Notes under the pieces: generated by a model
Database searches by the model: none
The model's input: only the letters and a program-made list of their open reading frames with translations
Told to the model about the DNA's origin: nothing
Source of the DNA: JAUJNH01 sp038253125
Lineage (GTDB): Bacteria > Actinomycetota > Acidimicrobiia > Acidimicrobiales > JAUJNH01
Reading direction: 5' to 3'
Assembly (NCBI GenBank): GCA_038253125.1
Contig: JBBSHM010000053.1
Coordinates: 1-16,886, forward strand
DNA: 16,886 nucleotides
Position numbers and translations under genes: made by a program
Part shown: piece by piece, positions 5,862 to 13,953 of the stretch
Numbering within the stretch: the first letter of the stretch is position 1
Layout: each line of letters starts with the position of its first letter

Positions 5862-6614
5862 CTAGTGGGTGAGGATCTTGGCCAGGAACTCCTGGGTGCG
5901 GGGGTTCTCGGGCCTGGTGAAGAAGTCGGCGGGAGAGGCGGCTTCGATGATCCGCCCGTCGGCCATGAACATCACGCGCTGGGCGGCGTGGCGGGCGAAG
6001 CCCATCTCGTGGGTGACGACGATCATGGTCATGCCGTCGGCCGCCAGCTTCACCATGACGTCGAGCACCTCGTTCAGCATCTCGGGGTCGAGGGCGCTGG
6101 TGGGCTCGTCGAAAAGCATGACCTTCGGTTGCATGGCCAGGGCCCGGGCGATGGCCGCACGCTGCTGCTGGCCGCCGGAGAGCTGGGCCGGGTACTTCTC
6201 GGCCTGGTCGGCGATGCCGACCCGCTCGAGCAGCTCCATCGCCCGTTTGCGGGCCACCTCGGCCTTCTCCTTGCGCACCTTGATCGGGCCGATCGTCAGG
6301 TTGGCGACGATGGTCTTGTGGGCGAAGAGGTTGAAGGACTGGAAGACCATGCCGACATCCGCCCGGTGCCGGGCCAGCGCCCGGCCTTCACGAGGCATGG
6401 GCTGTCCGTCGATCAGGATCCGGCCGCCGTCGATCGGCTGCAGCCCGTTGATGCAGCGGATGAGCGTGGACTTGCCGGAACCCGAAGGCCCGAGGAGCAC
6501 CACCACCTCACCCCGGTGGACCACCAGATCGATGCCGTGGAGCACCTGGAGGGGACCGAAGGATGAGGTGACGGCCTCAAGCTCGACCAGTGGCTGGCCT
6601 GCCGGCGCCGTCAT
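5862..6614 (-). CDS. gluA: Glutamate ABC transporter ATPase GluA
   Basis: 250-aa cytoplasmic nucleotide-binding subunit that powers amino-acid import. All family motifs are intact: Walker A GPSGSGKST (42-50), Q-loop Gln92 (VFQSFNLF), signature LSGGQQQR (145-152), Walker B VMLFDEP (165-171) with the D-loop SALD, and switch His202 (VVTHEMGF). The length is normal for this family. It is the first gene of gluABCD and is divergent from the MpaB-like gene across 114 bp. The ATG at 6614 follows a TAGCGT box by 6 bases and lacks a Shine-Dalgarno, so translation may be leaderless. Confidence 0.95.
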   Translation of the reverse strand: MTAPAGQPLVELEAVTSSFGPLQVLHGIDLVVHRGEVVVLLGPSGSGKSTLIRCINGLQPIDGGRILIDGQPMPREGRALARHRADVGMVFQSFNLFAHKTIVANLTIGPIKVRKEKAEVARKRAMELLERVGIADQAEKYPAQLSGGQQQRAAIARALAMQPKVMLFDEPTSALDPEMLNEVLDVMVKLAADGMTMIVVTHEMGFARHAAQRVMFMADGRIIEAASPADFFTRPENPRTQEFLAKILTH

Positions 6615-6620
6615 GGCGGA

Positions 6621-6626
6621 ACGCTA
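6621..6626 (-). promoter_or_regulatory. TANNNT -10-like box before gluA (gluABCD promoter)
   Basis: TAGCGT on the minus strand, then 6 bases, then ATG 6614. No obvious -35 is seen in the GC-rich sequence upstream. Confidence 0.4.
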
Positions 6627-6716
6627 ACCCCACCCCCTGATGCGGCGACGACTGGAACGATTTTGCACAGCGCCGGAGCGCCTGGTCCGAACTGGGTCTA
6701 GGCCGGGGGGCCTCGG

Positions 6717-6722
6717 TACCGT
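6717..6722 (+). promoter_or_regulatory. TANNNT -10-like box before the MpaB-family gene
   Basis: TACCGT, then 6 bases, then GTG 6729. With transcription starting about 7 bases after the box, the message would begin at the start codon. Confidence 0.4.
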
Positions 6723-6728
6723 TGGCTC

Positions 6729-7688
6729 GTGGGTCCGCTCACCGTCTGGGTCCCTCCGACACCGACTGCGGCCGAGGCCGCCCTCGGCCTGGCCGTCGGC
6801 ATCGCCGGCCGCGCCGCCGCCCCACTGGTGCAGGGTGCGCTGAGAGGGGGGATGGCGCAGCTGTTCCGCGCCGACAGGCCGGTCGGTCCGCCCGCACCGG
6901 TGGTGGCCACGGGTGAGGCCGGGTGGTTCGGGCCGGAGAGCACCACCTGGAGGGTGCATGCCGACACATCCATGTTCGTCGGCGGCATCGCCGCCCTCAT
7001 GCTCCAGGCCCTGCACCCCCTCACGATGGCCGGCGTGGCCGACCACAGCGACTTTCGGACCGATCCGTTGGGGCGGCTGCGACGCACTGCGGACTTCGTC
7101 GGCGCCACGGCCTACGGCACCGTCGAGCAGGCCGAGCAGGCCTGCGCCCGGGTGTGCCGGGTGCACACCAAGGTGGCAGGCACCACACCCGACGGCCGGC
7201 CCTACTCGGCGGAGGACCCCGAGCTCCTGGACTGGGTGCACGTCGCCGAGTTCGCCACCTTCGCCGCCGCCCACCGCCGGTTCGGGGCTGACCCGATGAC
7301 CGCGGAGGAACTGGATCGCTACGTCGGGGAGGTGGCCCGGGTGGCCGTCGAGCTCGGTGACCCCGCACCGCCCCGCTCGTGGGACGAGCTTGACGCCGCC
7401 CTGGACTGGCACCGCCCGCAGCTGGCCGTGGGCGAGCAGGCTCGAGGGGCGTGGCGCTTCCTGGACGAGGCCCGTCTGGCCCCGGCGGTCCTGCCTGCCT
7501 ACCGGCTGCTCTTCGCTGGCGCCATCGCCTGCCTGCCGCCGTTCGCCCGCCGGCTGTGGGGAGCGCCGTCACCGTCGCCCTTCGAGATCGCCGCCTGCCG
7601 GGCGCTGGTGCGGGGCCTCGGCGCGGTGATGGGCGAGCCCCCCCGGCTGACCTCGGCTCGCGCTCGCGCCGTGTCTCTCCCGCTCTGA
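6729..7688 (+). CDS. MpaB/DUF2236 (latex-clearing-protein-like) heme oxygenase-family protein
   Basis: 319 aa. Family landmarks are WFGPESTTWRVHADTSMFVG (66-85), GIAALMLQALHP (86-97, His96), a TAYGTVEQAEQACARVCRVH segment (127-146, His146) and DPELLDWVHVAEF (163-175, His171). This family includes fungal MpaB and the bacterial rubber oxygenase Lcp, some of which use heme b to cleave C=C bonds; many bacterial members have no known substrate. A hydrophobic helix near LFAGAIACLPPFARRLWG may touch the membrane, but no signal peptide is evident. The start GTG 6729 follows a TANNNT box. The gene converges on the heme peroxidase gene, whose reading frame overlaps its last 120 bp. Family membership is firm; the reaction is not. 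Confidence 0.85.
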   Translation: MGPLTVWVPPTPTAAEAALGLAVGIAGRAAAPLVQGALRGGMAQLFRADRPVGPPAPVVATGEAGWFGPESTTWRVHADTSMFVGGIAALMLQALHPLTMAGVADHSDFRTDPLGRLRRTADFVGATAYGTVEQAEQACARVCRVHTKVAGTTPDGRPYSAEDPELLDWVHVAEFATFAAAHRRFGADPMTAEELDRYVGEVARVAVELGDPAPPRSWDELDAALDWHRPQLAVGEQARGAWRFLDEARLAPAVLPAYRLLFAGAIACLPPFARRLWGAPSPSPFEIAACRALVRGLGAVMGEPPRLTSARARAVSLPL

Positions 7689-9209
7689 GGGGCTCAGGCC
7701 GTACCTTCCGCCCCGTCGGGCCCGTTCAGGGGGGAGCGGCAGCGGGCTCACGACACCGGCGACCCGGAGGAGGTCCACCATGGTGAAGGTTCCGTCCTGG
7801 CCGTAGGTCGGCTGCCAGGACCGGTCCTGGCGGAGGAACGACTGGCTGTCACCGAGCATGAGGCCGACGATCACCTCAGCCACGATCCGGCCGCCGACGG
7901 GCCCCAGACGCTCCCCGCCGGCCACGACCTCGGCCTCCCGCAGGACGTAGAACCAGAGGGGGGTGCGCTCGTTGAGCGAGAAGGGCTTCAGGTCGTCCAG
8001 GTCGGCCGGAGCCAGTTCGGGCAGACCCATGGCCCGTGCCACCCGCTGGCCCGACGGGACCTTCATGGTCAGGTTGCGCAACAGGTTCCTGGAGGCGAGC
8101 GAGACGGGCTCGGCCTGCGGCTGGCCCAGCAGGTCGAACAGCGGCGCCGACAGCACGGTGTCGATCTTTTTGTTCTGGAAGGCCCTCCCGTCGCCGAAGT
8201 CGAAGAAGGACTGCCAGTCGATGAAGCGGCGAGGCGCCCGCTTCCCGCCCCGCAGGTCAGGCGGGTCGGCTGAGTCGGGCGCCGCCGGGTTGAAGATCTG
8301 GGCGAAGAACTGGCGTTCCGGCTGCGCGGCGCTCGGTCCGAAGTTGGCCCGGTAGGTGGGTCGCACCTGCGAGTGGCCGAACCGGTAGGCGCCCACCGAG
8401 AACTCGACCGGGATGTACGGCTCGTTGCGCCAGGTGAAGTGCCGGGGACCGTTGGCGACGACGTCGTGCAGGGTCTCGGTCCCCACCGTCCTGGCCAGGA
8501 GCTCGTGCAACACGATCCACTGGTAGTGCCAGCGCACCAGGCGCGACGCCTCGTCGAACATCTCATCGGTCGTGGTCCGGGCGTCGGCTCCCTCCCTGAC
8601 GTCGGCCACGACCCTGTTGTGGAAGCGCAACAGGGCCAGGTGCAGCTGTGAGGTGATGAGGTTCTCGTCGTTGCGGGGGTCGGCGCAGAGCGCGGTGCGC
8701 TGGCTGTTGCGGGGCAGGTCGAAGCGCGGCTTGCCGTCGATCGAAGCCGCGCCCGAGCCCGGGATCCGCTCGGTGAGCATCGTCGTTCGCCCCCGGTCGA
8801 CCCTGATGTCGTACAGGTGCGGTGAGACGATCGGGCCGCCGCCGTAGACGCTGTCGAGATCGAGTGCCGGTATCCGGAAGTTCCGGATCGACTCGGGGTC
8901 CTGCCGGCGGGCCAGGCTCGACGTCGGGTCGAACGTCATGTCGTGGTCCAGGAACTGGCCCAGGTAGGTGAACCCGGCGGTGATCGTGGGGTTGTCAAGG
9001 TTGCGAGACCCCGGGCTGCCGTCGGGGTTGGGTCGGCCGGCGTCCATCGGACCGCCCTTGGCGCCGAGCTCCATCAGCGCCTCACGCAGCCGCCTGGTGT
9101 CGCGGGCAAAGGGAGGAAGCGTCGGGAACAGGCGGCCGAAGCGGCCCCGGTCGTAGAAATTCGACGAGGGCGTCGAGGCGCTGAGATCGATCTGGCCATG
9201 GCGGATCAC
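7569..9209 (-). CDS. Animal-type heme peroxidase, prokaryotic clade; C-terminus possibly extended by a frameshift
   Basis: 546 aa as read. It belongs to the peroxidase/cyclooxygenase superfamily: distal TYLGQFLDHDMTFD with His89, catalytic Arg179 in ADPRNDEN, LHLALLRFHNRVV (190-201), proximal His279 in YRFGHSQVRP, and RNLLRNLTMKVPSGQ. It would oxidise substrates with H2O2 using heme; no signal peptide is seen, so a cytoplasmic location is likely. The start is GTG 9209 with GGAGG 6 bases upstream, 24 bp after the M20 peptidase stop. Conserved sequence ends at about residue 494. The next 52 residues (ERARRGGRYG...) are Arg-rich and lie antisense over the MpaB-like gene. One more G in the G6 tract 7729-7734 would give ...SPLPLPP-stop at 7726 and a 494-aa protein. 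Confidence 0.88.
   Translation of the reverse strand: MIRHGQIDLSASTPSSNFYDRGRFGRLFPTLPPFARDTRRLREALMELGAKGGPMDAGRPNPDGSPGSRNLDNPTITAGFTYLGQFLDHDMTFDPTSSLARRQDPESIRNFRIPALDLDSVYGGGPIVSPHLYDIRVDRGRTTMLTERIPGSGAASIDGKPRFDLPRNSQRTALCADPRNDENLITSQLHLALLRFHNRVVADVREGADARTTTDEMFDEASRLVRWHYQWIVLHELLARTVGTETLHDVVANGPRHFTWRNEPYIPVEFSVGAYRFGHSQVRPTYRANFGPSAAQPERQFFAQIFNPAAPDSADPPDLRGGKRAPRRFIDWQSFFDFGDGRAFQNKKIDTVLSAPLFDLLGQPQAEPVSLASRNLLRNLTMKVPSGQRVARAMGLPELAPADLDDLKPFSLNERTPLWFYVLREAEVVAGGERLGPVGGRIVAEVIVGLMLGDSQSFLRQDRSWQPTYGQDGTFTMVDLLRVAGVVSPLPLPPERARRGGRYGLSPSERERHGASASRGQPGGLAHHRAEAPHQRPAGGDLEGRR
7685..7697. terminator. Small hairpin at the MpaB-like gene stop codon
   Basis: CTGAG-GGG-CTCAG, overlapping the TGA at 7686-7688. 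The stem is only 5 bp and has no T-run. It would lie between the two convergent genes if the peroxidase really stops at 7726. Confidence 0.2.
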
Positions 9210-9215
9210 GGCGTG

Positions 9216-9220
9216 CCTCC
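9216..9220 (-). promoter_or_regulatory. Shine-Dalgarno of the heme peroxidase gene
   Basis: GGAGG on the minus strand, 6 bases before GTG 9209. It decides the GTG start in the 24-bp gap after the M20 peptidase gene. Confidence 0.7.
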
Positions 9221-9233
9221 GGTGGTTCGGTCC

Positions 9234-10652
9234 TCAGCGCCGGGCGTGGGCGGCGAGGATGTGGGAGATGGCGACGGTCAGGGCCGTCGCATACGGGACG
9301 TGGAGGTACTCGTTCGGGCCATGGGCGTTGGTGCCCGGGCCGAGCACGCCCGTCACCACGAACTGGGCGGCGGGGAAGCGGTCACCGAGCATGGCCATGA
9401 ACGGGATGGAGCCGCCCTCGCCGATGGTGTGTGACGGCTCACCCCAGGCCAGATGCGACGCCTCGTCGAGAGCTCTGGTGAGCCAGGGATCGAAGGAGGG
9501 GGCGGCCCAGCCGGCGGCCGAGTGCTGCCGCTGCACCGTGACCTCGGCGCCGTGGGGCGGGTCGGCTGACAGCACCCGCTCGATGGCGGCGGTGGCCGCT
9601 TCGGGGTCGGTCGTCGGTGGCAGGCGGAAAGAGAGGCCGAGCGTGGTGGCCGGGCGCAGCACGTTGCCCGCCTCGCTGGTGGGGGGCAGCCCATCGGCGC
9701 CGACGTAGGCCAGCGCCGGCTGCCATGTCCGGGCCAGCAGCTGAGAGGCGGGATCCCCGGCATGGGCGGCGACCATGCCGGGCACCAGCGGAAATGAGGC
9801 TCCTCCGCCGCCCAGCCCGGTGGCGGTGGCGGTCAGCTCGGCCACCCGGTCCGCGGGGATGTCGACGTGGAGCTCGGGGAGGAGCAGCCGGCCCGTGTCG
9901 GCGTCTTCGACCCGGTCGAGAAGCTGGCGCAGGAGGCGGAACGATGACGGCACCATCCCGCCGGCGGCGCCCGAGTGGACGCCCTCCTCCAGCACCCGGA
10001 CCGTGACGGTGACGCCGGCCAGGCCCCGCAGCGAGGTGGTGGCCCACAGCCGGTCAAAGGTGGCGCACCCCGAGTCGAGGCAGACCACCAGCGATGGCGA
10101 GCCGAGCCGGCCGGCCAGGTCCTCGACGTGGGCGGGCAGGTCGGGGCTGCCCGACTCCTCGCTGGCCTCGATGAGCAGCACGCAACGGGCGTGGCCGGCG
10201 CCCTCGGCCCTGACCGCCTCGATGGCCGCCAGGGCGGCGAAGGCGGCGTAGCCATCGTCGGCGCCCCCCCGCCCGTACAGGCGCTCCTCCCGGCGCACCG
10301 GCGTCCAGGGCCCCAGGCCGTCGTGCCAGCCATCCATCGGCGGCTGCTTGTCGAGGTGGCCGTACAGCAGGACGGTGTCGTCGCCGCCGCCGGCCGGCGC
10401 CGGACCCGACGCCGGCACGTCCACGACGATCACGGGGGTCCGACCGTCAATCATGTGGACCTCTACCGTCATGGCCTCGATCGGCCGGGCCGCGCACCAC
10501 GCCCGCACCAGCTCGACGGCGTCAGCCATGTGGCCCTTGGCCACCCAGTCCGGCTCGTAGGCCGGGCTGATGTTGGGGATGGCGATGTAGTCGGTGAGCG
10601 CCGGGAGGATGTCGCGCTCCCAGAGGCCGGCGACGGTCTCGGCCAAGGGCAT
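9234..10652 (-). CDS. M20-family metallopeptidase (dipeptidase/carboxypeptidase-like)
   Basis: 472-aa cytoplasmic zinc peptidase or amidohydrolase. Candidate metal and catalytic residues are His99 and Asp101 in LLYGHLDKQPP, Asp132 in YGRGGADDGYAAF, Glu165-Glu166 in EASEESGSP (general base and ligand), Asp193 in VVCLDSGCA and His444 in GTNAHGPNEYLHVP. A dimerisation domain lies between (GVTVTVRVLEEGVHSGAAGG). The full set supports an active di-metal enzyme resembling bacterial M20 dipeptidases. The ATG at 10652 starts 2 bases after the stop of the upstream phosphatase, implying coupled translation; a longer frame to 10709 overlaps that gene and is not needed. The natural substrate is unknown. 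Confidence 0.92.
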   Translation of the reverse strand: MPLAETVAGLWERDILPALTDYIAIPNISPAYEPDWVAKGHMADAVELVRAWCAARPIEAMTVEVHMIDGRTPVIVVDVPASGPAPAGGGDDTVLLYGHLDKQPPMDGWHDGLGPWTPVRREERLYGRGGADDGYAAFAALAAIEAVRAEGAGHARCVLLIEASEESGSPDLPAHVEDLAGRLGSPSLVVCLDSGCATFDRLWATTSLRGLAGVTVTVRVLEEGVHSGAAGGMVPSSFRLLRQLLDRVEDADTGRLLLPELHVDIPADRVAELTATATGLGGGGASFPLVPGMVAAHAGDPASQLLARTWQPALAYVGADGLPPTSEAGNVLRPATTLGLSFRLPPTTDPEAATAAIERVLSADPPHGAEVTVQRQHSAAGWAAPSFDPWLTRALDEASHLAWGEPSHTIGEGGSIPFMAMLGDRFPAAQFVVTGVLGPGTNAHGPNEYLHVPYATALTVAISHILAAHARR

Positions 10653-10654
10653 CG

Positions 10655-11245
10655 CTACGAACGGCCCCGGAGGCCCCAGGTCTTGATCACCGGCTGCTCG
10701 CGCTCCCACGACAGCTCGGACAGGGTGCCGCTGGCCAGGTGTAGCAGACGCCCGGCGCGGGGTTCGAGGCCGATCCAGCGGGCGGCGAGGATGCGCAGGC
10801 AGTGACCGTGCCCGGCCAGGAGCACGTCGCCGTCAGCAGCCCGGCTGCGGGCGATGACCCGGTCAACCCGCTCGCCCACCTGCTCTGCGGTCTCACCACC
10901 GGGTATCTCAGCGGCGAAGACGGTCCAGTCGGGCTCGTCCTCGCGCATGTCGGCGGTGGTGCGGCCCTCGACCTTTCCGTAGTCCCACTCCAGGAGGTCG
11001 GGCTCGATCTCGATGTCGGCCAGCCCGGCAAGCCCCACGCTGCGCAGCGCCCGGGACAGCGGGCTGGACAGCACCAGGGCGAAACTGCGGCCGGCAACGA
11101 GCGGTGTGAGCGCCCGGGCTTCATCCTCACCCTCGTCGGTCAGCGGGATGTCGGTCAGCCCGGTGTGCTGGCCGGACTCGCTCCACTCGGTCGCCCCGTG
11201 GCGGAGGAGGAAGACCGAAGGACGCCCGTCTTCGTCGTCGCTCAC
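10655..11245 (-). CDS. Histidine phosphatase family protein (phosphoglycerate-mutase-like)
   Basis: 196 aa. The core motif is FLLRHGATEW, with His16 as the phospho-acceptor, followed by Arg65 in LSSPLSRA, acid residue Glu86 in LLEWDYGKVEGRT and His146 in LAGHGHCLRIL. This is the complete catalytic set of the branch-1 histidine phosphatases. The size and the EWDYGKVEG motif resemble small acid phosphatases more than true cofactor-dependent mutases; the substrate cannot be told. The frame is open to 11293, but GTG 11245 is preferred because TAAGGT lies 7 bases upstream and the protein then begins just before the catalytic strand. It is followed by the M20 peptidase gene after 2 bp, forming a tight pair. 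Confidence 0.87.
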   Translation of the reverse strand: MSDDEDGRPSVFLLRHGATEWSESGQHTGLTDIPLTDEGEDEARALTPLVAGRSFALVLSSPLSRALRSVGLAGLADIEIEPDLLEWDYGKVEGRTTADMREDEPDWTVFAAEIPGGETAEQVGERVDRVIARSRAADGDVLLAGHGHCLRILAARWIGLEPRAGRLLHLASGTLSELSWEREQPVIKTWGLRGRS

Positions 11246-11252
11246 GCCAGCT

Positions 11253-11258
11253 ACCTTA
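11253..11258 (-). promoter_or_regulatory. TANNNT -10-like box before the histidine phosphatase gene
   Basis: TAAGGT on the minus strand, 7 bases before GTG 11245. It lies in the 72-bp gap after hrpB, so the phosphatase-peptidase-peroxidase group may have its own promoter. Confidence 0.4.
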
Positions 11259-11292
11259 TGAGCGGCGAGCACTGCCATCCGATCCTCGGTCA

Positions 11293-11306
11293 CGGCCCGC
11301 GGGCCG
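11293..11306. other. Perfect GC palindrome between hrpB and the phosphatase gene
   Basis: CGGCCCGCGGGCCG is a 14-bp perfect palindrome 12 bases downstream of the hrpB stop. It could form a 5-bp stem with a CGCG loop. It may help end hrpB transcription, but it has no T-run and such palindromes are common at this GC content. Confidence 0.2.
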
Positions 11307-11317
11307 CCGCGGTGCGC

Positions 11318-13807
11318 TCACCGAGCGGGCGCGCTGGGATCCTCGGGCCAGCGGTGCTTGGGATAGCGGCCGGCCATGGCCTTGCGCACGTCCCGCCAGC
11401 TTCCGGCCCAGAAGCCGGGCAGGTCGCTCGTCACCTGCACGGGCCGGTCGGCCGGCGACAAGAGGTGCAGAACCACGCCGACGCCCGCCACCGTGGGGTG
11501 CTCGGTGACCCCGAAGAGCTGCTGCACCCGCACGGCCACCGACGGCGGCTCGGTCCCGTAGTCGAGGGCGGCCGAGCGGCCCGACGGCAGCGCCAGGGTC
11601 TTCGGGGCCATCTGGTCGACGCTGCGGGCCTGGTCCCACGTCAGGTGCCCCCGCAGAGCCGCCGTCACGTCGACTGCCTCAAGGTCGGCCCGGCCCCTGG
11701 CGCCGGCCAGCAACGGGGCCAGCCAGCCTGCCAGGTCAGCCAGCAGCGCCGAGTCAGACAGGTTGGGCCATGCCTCGCCCTGGTGGCGACGGATGAAGCC
11801 GACCCTCGCCTGCAGCGATCGGGCGGCCGGGGTCCAGTGCAGGGCGGCGAGGCGGGTGGCCTTTACCCTTTGCATCAGGGCCGCCGTGGTGGCCGGCCCG
11901 GGGGTCGGGCGCCCGTCGTAGGTGCCTAGGTCGAGGGCGCCCAGCCGACGGGTCACCCGCGCCACCAGGTTGTCGCCAGCCCGGTCCCAGGTGAGGCTGG
12001 TGGCCTCCTCGACCTCGTCCAGCGGCAGGTCGTCGGGTGCCAGGGCGGCCGCCAGCCTGATGCGGGCGTCGGCCTTGGCGCCGGCATCGAGCTCGGCCGC
12101 CACCAGGAACGTTTCGGCGGCCAGCGGATCCCGCGCCGACACCCAGCCCGCTGGGCCGCCGCGCAGGCGGAACCGGCCTGCGCCCCGGGCCTGGGCCACC
12201 CGCTCGGGGTAGGCCAGGGCCAGGACGCCGCCACTGAGCTGAGGGTCAACCGGGATCTGTCCGACCCCGGTTCGGCGGGCCAGGTCGCGGGCCCGGTCCC
12301 GGGCGGTGCGCAGTGCTCGGCCGTCGGCCAGCGGGTGGCGTGCGCCGGGGTCGACCAGCAGGGTCACCCGGTCGGCCACGTCCACCGGAAGCTCGTCGGG
12401 GTGCCCCCGCAGGACGTCGCGCTCCTCGAGCAGGGCGGCCAGCACGCAGGCGTCGTAGCCCCGACCCCGCTCCGCGGCAACCACGACCATCCGGGCCAGG
12501 CGGGGATGCAGTGGCAGGTCGGCCATGCGCCGGCCGAGTTCGGTCGGTCGGCCCTCAACGTCCAAGGCGCCGAGGAGGACCAGAAGCTGGCGAGCCTCGG
12601 TAACCGGCCGTCCCGGTGGCGGGTCGAGCCAGCGCAGCGAGGCGCCGGTCGTGTCACCCCAGGCGGCCAGCTCCAGGATCAGCGGGGCCAGGTCGACCTG
12701 GGAGATCTCCGGAGCGGCGAACGGCCGCCGGGCGGCGTGGTCGAGCTTGGACCACAGCCGGTAGGCGACCCCGGGCTCGGTGCGACCGGCCCGTCCCGCC
12801 CGCTGCTCGGCCGACGCCTTTGAGATGGCGACCACCTGCAGGGCCGTCATGCCGGTGCGCGGGTCGTAGCGGGGGACGCGGGCCTGGCCGGCGTCCACCA
12901 CCACCCGAACGCCCTCGACGGTGAGGCTGGTCTCGGCGATGTCGGTGGCCAGCACCACCTTGCGCCGGCCGGCGGCCGGCGGCTGCAGGGCGGCGTCCTG
13001 GTCGGCGTTCGTCATGGCTCCGTACAGGGGGCGGACGTCGACCCGGCCGTCAAGCGCAGCGAGCAGCCCCTCGACCCGGCGGATCTCGCCGGCCCCCGGC
13101 AGGAACACGAGCACGTCACCCGTCGGCTCGTCGGCCAGGGCCTGCTCGACGGCGGCGGCCACCGTCGGCTCGATGCGCTCGCGTCCCCTGGCGGCCCGGC
13201 TCCGGGGCGGCGGGGGCCGCCACCGCACCTCGACCGGGTGGGCCCGGCCCTGGCTGGCCACGATGGGGGCGGGCGGGCCGTCGCCTCCCAGCAGGGCCGC
13301 CACCCGCTGTCCGTCGAGGGTGGCGGACATGACCAGCAGGCGCAGGTCGGGGCGGATGGTGCTGCGCACGTCGAGGGCCAGGGCCAGCCCGAGATCGCCC
13401 TGCAGGTTGCGCTCGTGGTGCTCGTCGAACACCACCAGGCCGGTGCCGGGCAGCTCCGGGTCGTGCTGGAGGCGGCGGGTGAGCACCCCCTCGGTGACGA
13501 CCTCCACCCGGGTGTGGCGCGAGACCCGCCGCTCGTCTCTCGTCGTGAAGCCGACGGAGCTGCCCACCTCCTCGCCGATCAGCGACGCCATGCGCCGGGC
13601 CGCCGCCCGGGTGGCCAGCCGCCGGGGCTCCAGCACCACGATCCGCCCCCCGGCCAGCCATGGCTCGGCCAGTAGCCGCAGGGGCACCACGGTTGTCTTT
13701 CCCGCTCCCGGTGGCGCCTGCAGCACGGCCAGCCCCGCGCCGGCTAACGCGTCCCGCAGGGCGGGAACGACGGCCTCGACGGGCAGACCGGTGTCGGGCG
13801 GGAACAC
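11318..13807 (-). CDS. hrpB: ATP-dependent RNA helicase HrpB
   Basis: 829 aa, the usual length for HrpB, a DEAH-type superfamily 2 helicase. Motifs in order: Walker A APPGAGKTT (31-39, Lys37), VLEPRRLATRAAARRMA, DEHH (128-131) in VFDEHHERNLQGDL, SAT (161-163), TDIAETSLT (288-296) and QRAGRAGR (335-342). Box II has DEHH where most members read DEFH or DEAH; the two acidic residues and last His are kept. The C-terminal HrpB-specific region is present to the end (PVQVTSDLPGFW...YPKHRWPEDPS), so the gene looks intact. It starts at GTG 13807, followed by the conserved LPVEAVVPALRDAL; the Shine-Dalgarno is weak. Its cellular target is not established in most bacteria. It diverges from the aldo/keto reductase gene across 146 bp. 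Confidence 0.95.
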   Translation of the reverse strand: MFPPDTGLPVEAVVPALRDALAGAGLAVLQAPPGAGKTTVVPLRLLAEPWLAGGRIVVLEPRRLATRAAARRMASLIGEEVGSSVGFTTRDERRVSRHTRVEVVTEGVLTRRLQHDPELPGTGLVVFDEHHERNLQGDLGLALALDVRSTIRPDLRLLVMSATLDGQRVAALLGGDGPPAPIVASQGRAHPVEVRWRPPPPRSRAARGRERIEPTVAAAVEQALADEPTGDVLVFLPGAGEIRRVEGLLAALDGRVDVRPLYGAMTNADQDAALQPPAAGRRKVVLATDIAETSLTVEGVRVVVDAGQARVPRYDPRTGMTALQVVAISKASAEQRAGRAGRTEPGVAYRLWSKLDHAARRPFAAPEISQVDLAPLILELAAWGDTTGASLRWLDPPPGRPVTEARQLLVLLGALDVEGRPTELGRRMADLPLHPRLARMVVVAAERGRGYDACVLAALLEERDVLRGHPDELPVDVADRVTLLVDPGARHPLADGRALRTARDRARDLARRTGVGQIPVDPQLSGGVLALAYPERVAQARGAGRFRLRGGPAGWVSARDPLAAETFLVAAELDAGAKADARIRLAAALAPDDLPLDEVEEATSLTWDRAGDNLVARVTRRLGALDLGTYDGRPTPGPATTAALMQRVKATRLAALHWTPAARSLQARVGFIRRHQGEAWPNLSDSALLADLAGWLAPLLAGARGRADLEAVDVTAALRGHLTWDQARSVDQMAPKTLALPSGRSAALDYGTEPPSVAVRVQQLFGVTEHPTVAGVGVVLHLLSPADRPVQVTSDLPGFWAGSWRDVRKAMAGRYPKHRWPEDPSAPAR

Positions 13808-13863
13808 CGCCCCAGCCTGGCAGCCGCGCTCGGCGCCACCGTCGCTCCGGCTGCTCGTGTCGT

Positions 13864-13911
13864 GAGAGTGGCCCAGAAGGGGGGGGCCAGGGACCAGAAG
13901 TGGGCACTCTC
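13864..13911. promoter_or_regulatory. Inverted repeat with internal direct repeat between hrpB and the aldo/keto reductase gene
   Basis: GAGAGTG (13864-13870) and CACTCTC (13905-13911) are perfect 7-bp arms. Inside are two CCAGAAG copies (13873-13879 and 13894-13900), 21 bases apart, about two helical turns, around a G8 tract. The element ends 29 bases before the -10-like box of the reductase gene, where a regulator could bind. No known operator is recognised. Confidence 0.3.
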
Positions 13912-13940
13912 GAGGGTCGGGCTAGCGCCGCAGCTCGCCG

Positions 13941-13946
13941 TAGGGT
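13941..13946 (+). promoter_or_regulatory. TANNNT -10-like box before the aldo/keto reductase gene
   Basis: TAGGGT, then 7 bases, then ATG 13954, with no Shine-Dalgarno. It has the same arrangement as the boxes before the other transcript-leading genes here. Confidence 0.4.
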
Positions 13947-13953
13947 CGCCCGT

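Noticed and set aside
5022..6566. 514-codon plus-strand open frame opposite gluB and gluA
   Set aside because: It mirrors the conserved transporter genes and crosses their boundary; its composition (Gly, Leu, Val, His, Asp) is typical of an antisense shadow.
11293..11306. 14-bp palindrome CGGCCCGCGGGCCG as a regulator site
   Set aside because: Made wholly of G and C in DNA of very high GC, it has no counterpart elsewhere in the window; listed only as a weak structural feature.
10802..11929. 375-codon plus-strand open frame opposite the phosphatase gene and the end of hrpB
   Set aside because: It is antisense to genes with complete catalytic motifs and has no domain of its own.
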